DNA of 8,932 bases from Sulfuritalea sp. (lineage in GTDB: Bacteria; Pseudomonadota; Gammaproteobacteria; Burkholderiales; Rhodocyclaceae), in NCBI GenBank assembly GCA_021738105.1, contig JAIPCS010000136.1:1-8932 (forward strand), read 5' to 3'. Position 1 is the first letter of the stretch; every line of letters begins with the position of its first letter. The position numbers were made by a program, and so were the translations under genes. The notes below the pieces were generated by a model that was not told the origin of the DNA, searched no databases, and saw only the letters and a list, made by a program, of their open reading frames with translations. Positions 1-5,844 of this stretch are shown here, in pieces.

Positions 1-681
1 GCCCGCGCCGCCGCGCAGCGCGTTGAAACCGCCGACGTAGAAGCGCCAGCCGATCCAGAACTGCACCGGTGTCGCCAGCAGCAATTGCAGCCAGCGAGGA
101 ATCACATCTGCATGCTGTTCAGCGCCAAACATGAACGCCATTTGTGCCACCAGCGGCAGCGTCAGTGCGGCGGAAATCCAGAAGCGCGTTAGCTCGGCGC
201 GATACACCGCCAGCTTGCGCTCCTTTTCCTCGGTTCGCGTGTCACTGTCAGACACTGTTGCCGTGTACCCGGTCTTGACCACCGTCGCCACTAGTCGCTC
301 GGCATTTGTGAGGCCGGGTACATAGCGCACATGCGCCTTCTCGCTGGCGAAATTCACCGTGGCTTCAACTCCCGGCAGTTTGTTGAGCTGCTTTTCGATT
401 CGCGCCGAACAGGCGGCACAGGTCATGCCGCCGATGGAAAGTTCGAGAGTGGCCGGCGGGACCTCGAATCCGGCCTTGCGAATCGTTTCGACAAACATCT
501 CGGGCTGAGCATCAGTGCCCAGATATTTCACCGAAACGCGCTCTGAGGCAAAGTTCACCGCCGCTTCGACGCCGGGTAGTTTGTTGAGCTGCTTTTCGAT
601 TCGCGCCGCGCAGGCAGCGCAGGTCATGCCGGCGATCGGCAGGTCTACAGAGCTACTGTTGATATCGTCTTTTGCATTCAT
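1..681 (-). CDS. copA: Copper-translocating P1B-type ATPase, N-terminal part (truncated by window edge)
   Basis: The first 227 codons of a heavy-metal P-type ATPase, which pumps Cu(I) out of the cytoplasm at the inner membrane using ATP. Visible are two tandem HMA metal-binding domains with GMTCAAC motifs (Cys21/Cys24 and Cys88/Cys91), then two hydrophobic helices (about 166-185 and 198-217) leading into FYVGGFNALRGGAG, typical of the start of the copper ATPase membrane core. The CPC helix, DKTG phosphorylation loop and ATP-binding domain lie beyond the left edge. The ATG at 681 is the only start that keeps the first HMA domain intact; no Shine-Dalgarno precedes it. The gene is divergent from a MerR-type regulator and transcribed from the promoter at 689-720. 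The cytochrome-oxidase assembly pump CcoI/FixI is a less likely alternative, because two CAAC-type HMA domains next to a metal regulator favour copper efflux. Cu specificity is inferred from family and context, since the specificity-determining helices are not in the window. Confidence 0.93.
   Translation of the reverse strand, partial: MNAKDDINSSSVDLPIAGMTCAACAARIEKQLNKLPGVEAAVNFASERVSVKYLGTDAQPEMFVETIRKAGFEVPPATLELSIGGMTCAACSARIEKQLNKLPGVEATVNFASEKAHVRYVPGLTNAERLVATVVKTGYTATVSDSDTRTEEKERKLAVYRAELTRFWISAALTLPLVAQMAFMFGAEQHADVIPRWLQLLLATPVQFWIGWRFYVGGFNALRGGAG
377..608. repeat. Internal direct repeat within the tandem HMA domains
   Basis: A 31-bp stretch at 377-407 recurs without mismatch at 578-608, exactly 201 bp (67 codons) apart, in frame. 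The flanks also match strongly (for example 350-369 against 551-570, with three mismatches). It encodes the region after each CxxC (ARIEKQLNKLPGVEA in both copies). This is a domain duplication at DNA level, either recent or kept uniform by gene conversion. Confidence 0.9.
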
Positions 682-688
682 GGAAACA

Positions 689-720
689 AGTCTAAACTCC
701 GTACCTTGGTACAGAGTCAA
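689..720 (-). promoter_or_regulatory. MerR-type operator and long-spacer promoter for copA
   Basis: An inverted repeat lies at 696-717, with half-sites ACTCCGTACC and GGTACAGAGT around a central TT (9 of 10 positions symmetric). Read on the minus strand it sits between a -35 element TTGACT (720-715) and a -10 element TAGACT (694-689) with a 20-bp spacer. Over-long spacers of 19-20 bp with a dyad between the elements are the hallmark of MerR-activated promoters. The implied start site is about 681-683, at or next to the copA ATG, so the mRNA may be leaderless. On the plus strand, TTTGCA (671-676) and TAAACT (693-698), 16 bp apart, could be the regulator's own weak promoter. Its start would fall inside the operator, giving autorepression. 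The latter is inference. Confidence 0.8.
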
Positions 721-731
721 GAGGAATTTTC

Positions 732-1139
732 ATGATCGATACGGCGAATCAACAAAGCCTGACCATAGGCGCATTGGCGGCCACCGCCGGCGTCGGTGTC
801 GAAACCGTGCGTTACTACCAGCGGCGCCATTTGCTTGAGACGCCAAAGGCGGCGGAAGGCTATCGCCGCTACGGTCAAGCGCACATCGAACGACTTCAAT
901 TCATCAAGCGCGCCCAAGCCATCGGCTTCACGCTCGAGGAAGTCAGCGAACTGCTCTCTTTGAATGATAGCCGCGACCACAAGATTGCCCGAGCACTGGC
1001 GCGCGAAAAGATTCTAGACATCGAAAGCCGCATGGAAGAGCTCGGTCGCATGGCAGACGCCCTGCGTCGCTTGGTCAGCGTATGCGCGCATGGAGGCGAA
1101 GGCATGCCCTGTCCCATCATCAACATGCTGGACTCTTGA
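732..1139 (+). CDS. MerR-family metal-responsive regulator (CueR-like)
   Basis: A 135-residue cytoplasmic transcription regulator that twists long-spacer promoters when it binds metal. Residues 10-53 form the MerR winged helix (LTIGALAATAGVGVETVRYY, then GYRRYGQ). The long dimerisation helix covers about 80-117. The metal loop CAHGGEGMPC (Cys118 and Cys127) is followed by PII. The equivalent of the extra cysteine at the start of the dimerisation helix, present in Zn/Cd/Pb and Hg sensors of this family, is absent (the stretch reads NDSRDHKIAR). This points to a monovalent ion such as Cu(I) or Ag(I). The Cys spacing (C-x8-C) is one longer than in E. coli CueR (C-x7-C) and equals that of MerR. 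The start at 732 is preceded by GAGGAA (721-726). It is divergent from copA and most likely activates it through the operator at 696-717. Copper as ligand is inferred from context; Hg or another metal is possible. Confidence 0.88.
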   Translation: MIDTANQQSLTIGALAATAGVGVETVRYYQRRHLLETPKAAEGYRRYGQAHIERLQFIKRAQAIGFTLEEVSELLSLNDSRDHKIARALAREKILDIESRMEELGRMADALRRLVSVCAHGGEGMPCPIINMLDS

Positions 1140-1175
1140 CGATTGCCGTATTGCCAGCGCCGAGTTTTTGCTCGC

Positions 1176-1883
1176 TCAGACCAGACCGTGCCAGAGTTGG
1201 CCACCCAGTGACGACGCGTTGAACAAGCCCCAAAGCCCAAAACTCAGAACGATCAAGCCGGCCCCCAAACGCAGCGCACGTCCTTGAACGACGCTGCGAA
1301 ACCGCAGCAAAAGCAAGCCGGCAAGCATCAAGTTGGGCAGCGTACCCAGACCGAAAGCCAGCATGATCGCCGCGCCACGACCCGCACTGCCGGACAGCAA
1401 CGTCATCGTCAGCACGCTATACACCAGACCGCAAGGCAGCCAACCCCAAAGCATCCCCAATGGAAACGCCTGAGCGGCACCGCGCACAGGAAGAAAGCGT
1501 TTTGTCGCTGGCTGGACCCGGCGCCACAAGAACTGACCGGCACGCTCTATGAATGCCAGTGTCCGTGTCAAACCGGTCAAGTAGAGACCTAGCGCGACCA
1601 TCATCAAATTCGCGGCAATGTACAAGGCGATCTGCACCGGCAACCAGCTATCCAGCAACAAGCCCAGGCTGCCAACCGCTCCCATGGCCGCGCCGGCAAT
1701 GGAATAACTTGCAATACGGCCAAGGTTGTAGGCAAGATGAATGAGCCAGGGCGACCCCGAGCGGGTCGTCGCAATCGGCGATTGCAGACTCAATGCGGAG
1801 ACAATGCCGCCGCACATTCCGGCGCAATGCACACCGCCCAACAACCCGATCAGAAATACTGCAAGAAAACCACTGTCAGGCAC
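1176..1883 (-). CDS. TauE/SafE/DsbD-like membrane protein, putative metal or redox transporter
   Basis: A 235-residue inner-membrane protein with about six hydrophobic helices in two groups (about 5-35, 50-72, 84-105; then 138-162, 171-195, 205-222). Motifs seen are GGVHCAGMCGG (His19, Cys20, Cys24), YNLGRIASY and GMLWGWLPCGLVYS (Cys151), typical of the small family annotated as sulfite exporter TauE/SafE or DsbD-like cytochrome c biogenesis transmembrane protein. In proteobacteria such genes often sit near cbb3-oxidase assembly, hemN and fnr genes, which fits here. A role in copper or thiol transfer for oxidase maturation is therefore more plausible than sulfite export; this is inference. 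The start is GTG at 1883 and no in-frame ATG fits the homologous N-terminus. It lies 18 bp downstream of hemN on the same strand and is probably cotranscribed. It ends 36 bp from the convergent regulator gene. Confidence 0.82.
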   Translation of the reverse strand: MPDSGFLAVFLIGLLGGVHCAGMCGGIVSALSLQSPIATTRSGSPWLIHLAYNLGRIASYSIAGAAMGAVGSLGLLLDSWLPVQIALYIAANLMMVALGLYLTGLTRTLAFIERAGQFLWRRVQPATKRFLPVRGAAQAFPLGMLWGWLPCGLVYSVLTMTLLSGSAGRGAAIMLAFGLGTLPNLMLAGLLLLRFRSVVQGRALRLGAGLIVLSFGLWGLFNASSLGGQLWHGLV

Positions 1884-1901
1884 TTGGCCGCCTGCACGGA
1901 A

Positions 1902-3290
1902 TCAAATGACTTTTGAGTAGCGAACGCGTTCGCGGTCAGAACGAAGATAGCGATCAAACGCCATGGCAATGCCGCGCACCAGCAAACGACCGCGCGGAAG
2001 AACGTTGATCCACTGGTCGTCAATGCTGAGCAGCCCGCCCTCTTCCATTTCGCGCAAATCGGAAATTTCGGAAGCGAAATAGGACCTGAAGTCGATCAGG
2101 TGAGCGATTTCAATGGATTCGATGGAAAGCGCAAAATGGCACATCAGAGACTGAATGATACTTCGACGCAGCAGGTCGTCTGCGTTCAGCTCGACACCAC
2201 GAAAGACCGGAAGCACGCCTTGATCGAGACTATCGTAGTACTCATCCAGGGTGCGCACGTTCTGGCAGTAGCTGGGCCCCACCTTGCCGATGGCGGAAAC
2301 GCCAAATGCCATGAGGTCGGCTTCGGCATAGGTCGAATAGCCTTGAAAGTTTCTGTGAAGTCGCCCCTGACGCTGGGCCACAGCGAGTTCGTCATCCGGT
2401 TTGGCAAAGTGATCCATTCCGATAAATACATACCCCGCGTCCGTCAATCGGCGAATCGCCAACTGAAGGATCTGCAGTCGCGCATCCGGCGACGGCAAGT
2501 CAGTTTCCTTGATGCGCCGCTGAGGTTTGGCGAGGGCAGGCAAATGAGCGTAGTTGTATATCGACAAGCGATCGGGATCGAGCTTGATGACCTCGTCCAG
2601 GGTATGGTTGAAACTGATCACGTTCTGCTTGGGAAGTCCGTATATCAGATCGACCGAAACCGACTTGAAGCCGAACTCCCGCGCGGAGTCGATCACCAGT
2701 TTGGTTTCATCCAGCGTTTGCACCCGGTTGACAGCAACCTGGACGTCGGGTGCGAAATCCTGAACGCCAACGCTCATGCGGTTGAATCCGAGTTCTCCGA
2801 GCAATTTGACCGTTTCACGATCCACCTTGCGCGGATCTACCTCGATGGAGTACTCGCCTCCGGGAAGCAAACGAAAGTGATTGCGAATGATGTCCATCAA
2901 ACGACGCATTTCGTCGTTCGTAAGAAAGGTGGGAGTACCACCGCCGAAATGTAACTGGACAACATCGCGACTGCCAGTGAGAGCAGCCTCCTGCATGGCG
3001 ATTTCCTTGCCCAGGTACTTGATGTACTTGGCAGAACGGCCGTGATCCTTGGTAATGATCTTGTTGCAGGCGCAGTAGTAGCAGATGGTATTGCAGAAGG
3101 GGATGTGGACGTATAATGAGAGAGGTCGACCTATGCCGCCTATCGTCCTTTGTTCAAGCCAGCGCACGTAATCATCTGAACCAAATGCCTCAACAAATCG
3201 GTCTGCGGTCGGATAGGAAGTGTATCTTGGCCCGTTTACATCGAAGCGACGAATGACTTGTGGATCGAAGATCAGTTCTTGATAGTCCAT
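1902..3290 (-). CDS. hemN: Oxygen-independent coproporphyrinogen III dehydrogenase
   Basis: A 462-residue cytoplasmic radical-SAM enzyme that converts coproporphyrinogen III to protoporphyrinogen IX by oxidative decarboxylation of two propionates, the oxygen-free route to heme. The N-terminus has PRYTSYPTAD (21-30). The cluster motif CNTICYYCAC supplies Cys66, Cys70 and Cys73 for the 4Fe-4S cluster, with Cys75 completing the CX3CX2CXC signature specific to true HemN. LHFGGGTPTF (about 114) is the SAM-binding GGGTP motif. Full length for the family (E. coli HemN has 457 residues). The presence of CX3CX2CXC and the N-terminal YTSYPT motif argues against the HemW heme chaperone. ATG at 3290, with only a weak ribosome site. 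It is divergent from fnr, and an FNR box is centred 88 bp upstream of the start, so anaerobic induction by FNR is likely, as for hemN elsewhere. The gene is first in a pair with the downstream membrane protein. Confidence 0.97.
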   Translation of the reverse strand: MDYQELIFDPQVIRRFDVNGPRYTSYPTADRFVEAFGSDDYVRWLEQRTIGGIGRPLSLYVHIPFCNTICYYCACNKIITKDHGRSAKYIKYLGKEIAMQEAALTGSRDVVQLHFGGGTPTFLTNDEMRRLMDIIRNHFRLLPGGEYSIEVDPRKVDRETVKLLGELGFNRMSVGVQDFAPDVQVAVNRVQTLDETKLVIDSAREFGFKSVSVDLIYGLPKQNVISFNHTLDEVIKLDPDRLSIYNYAHLPALAKPQRRIKETDLPSPDARLQILQLAIRRLTDAGYVFIGMDHFAKPDDELAVAQRQGRLHRNFQGYSTYAEADLMAFGVSAIGKVGPSYCQNVRTLDEYYDSLDQGVLPVFRGVELNADDLLRRSIIQSLMCHFALSIESIEIAHLIDFRSYFASEISDLREMEEGGLLSIDDQWINVLPRGRLLVRGIAMAFDRYLRSDRERVRYSKVI

Positions 3291-3371
3291 TGGCGGAAGG
3301 GTTTGAAGAGTGCGGCAAGCGCAGCGTATTTGCGCGAGTTAGCAGGATGCCGCAATCGCCCGCGAGTCGGG

Positions 3372-3385
3372 TTGACGCAGATCAA
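3372..3385. promoter_or_regulatory. FNR box between hemN and fnr
   Basis: TTGACGCAGATCAA differs from the FNR consensus TTGAT-N4-ATCAA at one position. Its centre (3378.5) is 88 bp upstream of the hemN ATG and about 39 bp upstream of the fnr ATG. Toward fnr, TGCAAT (3408-3413) matches the -10 consensus at 4 of 6 positions and would put the start site near 3418-3420, with the box near -40, a class II position. Toward hemN no convincing -10 was found at a matching distance. The box could serve both genes, with activation of one and autocontrol of the other. An inverted repeat AGGGG-TG-CCCCT follows at 3386-3397; its role is unknown. Confidence 0.75.
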
Positions 3386-3417
3386 AGGGGTGCCCCTCAC
3401 CGGGTAATGCAATCAGA

Positions 3418-4176
3418 ATGCATGCAAACGTAAAGCAGAACGTAATCCCGATCACTGGTCAAGGTCTCAAGGTCGCCTGCTCCGAGTGCAACATGCGCGA
3501 ACTGTGCCTGCCGTTTGAGCTTTCCGATAATGACATGGGGCGCCTCGACAACTTGATCGGTGGAGGACGAAAACTGAAGCGCGGCCAGCACCTCTATCGT
3601 GCCGGAGATAAGTTTGAATCGATCTTTGCGGTCAAAGCGGGGTTTTTTAAAACCGATGTTCTGACCGAAGACGGACGCGATCAAGTCACCGGTTTCCAGA
3701 TGGCTGGCGAAATCCTCGGTATGGATGGCATCAGCACGGAGATGCATACCTGCAATGCCTTGGCTCTGGAAGATAGTGAAGTGTGCATGATTCCTTTCAC
3801 AGAACTGGAAAAGCTCTCCAGCCAGATTCCATCACTACAACACAATCTGCACAAGGTCATGAGTCGGGAAATCGTGCGCGACCATGGTGTCATGATGTTG
3901 TTGGGATCGATGCGCGCGGAAGAGCGCCTTGCCGCCTTCCTGCTCAATCTGTCCCAGCGCTTTACCGCGCGAGGCTACTCACCCGCCGAGTTTCATCTGC
4001 GGATGACCCGAGAGGAAATCGGCTCGTATCTTGGACTCAAACTCGAAACCGTGAGCCGAGCTTTCTCGCGCTTTCAGGACGAAGGTCTGGTATCTGTCCA
4101 GCAGAAGCACATCTGCATACTTGACATTCCGCGACTAAAAGCGGTGCTGACTCCCCCTGGAGGGCGTATCGGCTAG
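3418..4176 (+). CDS. fnr: FNR-type oxygen-sensing transcription regulator
   Basis: A 252-residue Crp/Fnr-family regulator that senses oxygen through a 4Fe-4S cluster; without oxygen it dimerises and binds TTGAT-N4-ATCAA sites. The N-terminal cluster CSECNMRELC supplies Cys21, Cys24 and Cys30. The fourth ligand is Cys123 in SEVCMIPFTEL, matching Cys122 of E. coli FNR in the same context. A cyclic-nucleotide-like beta roll spans about 45-130 and the dimer helix about 132-165. The helix-turn-helix TREEIGSYLGLKLETVSRAF carries the Glu210, Ser213 and Arg214 triad that reads TTGA half-sites. ATG at 3418 is the only in-frame start keeping the cysteines; there is no Shine-Dalgarno, and the transcript may be leaderless. 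The TAG stop at 4174-4176 overlaps the TAG of the convergent SirB2-like gene within CTAG. In this clade the protein is often called FnrL, Anr or Btr. Confidence 0.96.
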   Translation: MHANVKQNVIPITGQGLKVACSECNMRELCLPFELSDNDMGRLDNLIGGGRKLKRGQHLYRAGDKFESIFAVKAGFFKTDVLTEDGRDQVTGFQMAGEILGMDGISTEMHTCNALALEDSEVCMIPFTELEKLSSQIPSLQHNLHKVMSREIVRDHGVMMLLGSMRAEERLAAFLLNLSQRFTARGYSPAEFHLRMTREEIGSYLGLKLETVSRAFSRFQDEGLVSVQQKHICILDIPRLKAVLTPPGGRIG

Positions 4177-4562
4177 GTGAGCAGTACCAAAAAGCCCATC
4201 GGTTGACGTGTCAGTGCCACCGACACAATCCACCCGAATACCGCAAGCGACGCAAACCAGCAGATGATGCGCATCTTCTTTGTACCCCCGTCCCTGAGCG
4301 CCAATGCACCCAGAACGATGTATGCAATTACCCCGAAAACCTTTGCGGTCACCCATCCAGCGACAAACGGATACTGATTCGACATCGCGGCAAGGGTCAG
4401 CGCGGCAGCCAACAGAATCGTGTCATTGACGTGAGGTAGAACCTTTATCCAAGGCGCTTTCATCAAAGGTGCGTCGCGCAGCCTCAGAATACCCCGCAGA
4501 AAGAAACCGATCACGCTCAGTACCACGCTGAAAACATGAACATATTTGACCAAAATGTACAT
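4173..4562 (-). CDS. SirB2-like small membrane protein
   Basis: A 129-residue integral membrane protein with four predicted helices (about 3-22, 42-58, 66-86, 99-117). MYILVKYVHVFSVVLSVIGF at the N-terminus, LPHVNDTILLAAALTLA, QYPFVAGWVTAKVFGVIAYI and WIVSVALTR at the end follow the SirB family pattern (invasion gene expression up-regulator SirB, a name from Salmonella that says little about biochemistry). A longer in-frame reading up to 4667 exists, but it runs into the end of nnrS, so the ATG at 4562 is preferred. That start also gives a normal SirB N-terminus and lies 5 bp after the nnrS stop. Tight spacing shows cotranscription with nnrS. Its role is unknown; conserved histidines in helices and the company of NnrS hint at heme or NO handling, which is inference only. 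Confidence 0.88.
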   Translation of the reverse strand: MYILVKYVHVFSVVLSVIGFFLRGILRLRDAPLMKAPWIKVLPHVNDTILLAAALTLAAMSNQYPFVAGWVTAKVFGVIAYIVLGALALRDGGTKKMRIICWFASLAVFGWIVSVALTRQPMGFLVLLT

Positions 4563-4567
4563 GATCG

Positions 4568-5782
4568 CTAGCCCGCCTTGCCGTCCGCGCGCGGACGCCA
4601 GAAAGCCGGGGAATAGCGCAAGGCCCACAGCACAAAGGCTGCAAGCCAAAGCAGTGAAGACCCCCACATAACGTGGAACCTCCCGGGTAAGTCCGGCAGT
4701 TCACTGACAACTCTGAGTACCGCAGCAGCCTGCATCAAGCAAAACGCCCTCCACATTGCGTCGTCGGCCGCTACCGGCCTACCCGAATGGCCCATTGTCA
4801 CCCGCGATGCCATTCCGATGAGCATTGAGGCAAAGAACCCGATCGTCAAGGCGTGCAACGGTGCTTGACCGAGAAAGCCCGGCATTGCGTGATGCAACAG
4901 GCTTTGCAGGGAAAACAAAGCGAAGGCCGGGCTCACCCAGGCAAACGCGACATGCAGTACTGCCAGCATGCGATTTTCCATTGCTTTGCGACTCCACCAA
5001 AGCCAGCTCAATCGCCCGGCTACAAACATCGCCGGAAGGTCCACCAACCAAAGCCACCGCGTCTGCTCGAAAACTGTAAGCACGCCATGGGCCAGGCTCA
5101 GCACGAACAAAATGCGCAAAGCCCATGTTGGCCGGTGGAGTTCATAGCCCGGTACTGCGGACGAGGTAAAAAACGGCAGCATGCGATGCGCAACGCTGAG
5201 AAAGACCGGCAGTAAAAATCCCCAGATAGTCAGCGCGATTCCGAGATGCGCCCAATAAATCGGTGCCCCGGCGGCAAAACCCAGCAATGCGCCCAAACCA
5301 GCCGCGCCAAGCCAAGCCGCCGTTGCTACAAGCACGATATTCAGTCGTTCCGTCCTTCGATGTCGGGCAATTCGCGTCAGCGTCAACGCCACGAAAATCC
5401 ATCCGCCGATCACCAAGGTGAGTCCTGCAATCAAAAGTTGGGGCAGCAAAAATGCCGCCCAGACCAGCGACCACCCACTGGCAAGCAGTCCGAAGGCCGG
5501 CAGAAAGTCACGCTGCGAAGATTCGGGCGCTCCCTGCCAGCGTGGCCCCGCAGTCAGAATAAAGCCAAAAATAAACAAGGGAAACACACCACTGGCAATC
5601 AGCAGTGCGTGCAAAACCGAAGGGGGGAACAGGCTTAGCAAGGGCCAAGTCGGGGATAGCCAGAGCCCAGCATAACGCCCGCCCACTTCGATTGACCAGA
5701 ATGCCATGACCGCCAATGCCTGGACGGTACCGGACAAAAACATCACCCGATGCGGCGCTGCAAAAAATACCGGCAACTGCAT
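4568..5782 (-). CDS. nnrS: NnrS family heme- and copper-associated membrane protein (NO response)
   Basis: A 404-residue protein with about twelve membrane helices. NnrS proteins are known as heme- and copper-containing inner-membrane proteins made under denitrifying conditions, which protect against NO and its iron-nitrosyl products. Hallmarks are FFAAPHRVMF (His11), LHALLIASG...FGFILTAGPRW (His58; 72-82), AHLGIALTIWGFLLPVFLSVAHRMLPFF (given here in two parts: His179 and His199), HVAFAWVSP (His277), APLHALTIGFFASML (His310) and TMGHSGRP (His332). The reading frame extends upstream to 5995, but that part lies over the divergent regulator and lacks family similarity. The ATG at 5782 matches the usual NnrS start, with GGAG nine bases before it. 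It is first in a pair with the SirB2-like gene and divergent from the Dnr-like regulator, the classic arrangement for regulator and target. No TTGA-type box is visible in the 62-bp gap. Confidence 0.95.
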   Translation of the reverse strand: MQLPVFFAAPHRVMFLSGTVQALAVMAFWSIEVGGRYAGLWLSPTWPLLSLFPPSVLHALLIASGVFPLFIFGFILTAGPRWQGAPESSQRDFLPAFGLLASGWSLVWAAFLLPQLLIAGLTLVIGGWIFVALTLTRIARHRRTERLNIVLVATAAWLGAAGLGALLGFAAGAPIYWAHLGIALTIWGFLLPVFLSVAHRMLPFFTSSAVPGYELHRPTWALRILFVLSLAHGVLTVFEQTRWLWLVDLPAMFVAGRLSWLWWSRKAMENRMLAVLHVAFAWVSPAFALFSLQSLLHHAMPGFLGQAPLHALTIGFFASMLIGMASRVTMGHSGRPVAADDAMWRAFCLMQAAAVLRVVSELPDLPGRFHVMWGSSLLWLAAFVLWALRYSPAFWRPRADGKAG

Positions 5783-5786
5783 TATG

Positions 5787-5798
5787 GGTGGCTCCACC
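5787..5798. promoter_or_regulatory. Inverted repeat over the nnrS ribosome-binding site
   Basis: GGTGG-CT-CCACC forms a perfect inverted repeat of 5-bp arms in the 62-bp gap between nnrS and the Dnr-like gene. On the minus strand it contains the GGAG that serves as Shine-Dalgarno for nnrS, so a hairpin in the mRNA would hide it. It could also be a small operator or chance. The rest of the gap (5783-5844) shows no FNR/DNR box; GGTAATGT near 5811-5818 is at best a weak -10 for the regulator. Confidence 0.3.
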
Positions 5799-5844
5799 GA
5801 CACGATGCGTGGTAATGTTCCGCCGACAAACAAAGACCATTCCC

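Noticed and set aside
377..608. Repeat pair as a possible CRISPR array or mobile repeat
   Set aside because: Only two copies, in frame and within coding HMA domains; explained by domain duplication.
1156..1176. Possible terminator CGAG-TTTTTG-CTCG between the MerR-type gene and the convergent membrane-protein gene
   Set aside because: The stem is only four pairs, the T-run is in the loop, and no T tract follows on either strand.
2100..2954. Long open frame of 284 codons on the plus strand within hemN
   Set aside because: Antisense shadow of a clearly conserved radical-SAM gene; its composition matches no recognisable protein.
4563..4667. Longer start for the SirB2-like protein
   Set aside because: The extra residues are read from inside the nnrS coding region, whereas the ATG at 4562 follows the nnrS stop closely and fits the family.
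5716..5844. Upstream extension of the Dnr-like regulator, including the ATG at 5815
   Set aside because: The added residues look unlike the family and overlap the nnrS start; the ATG at 5845 gives a normal N-terminus.
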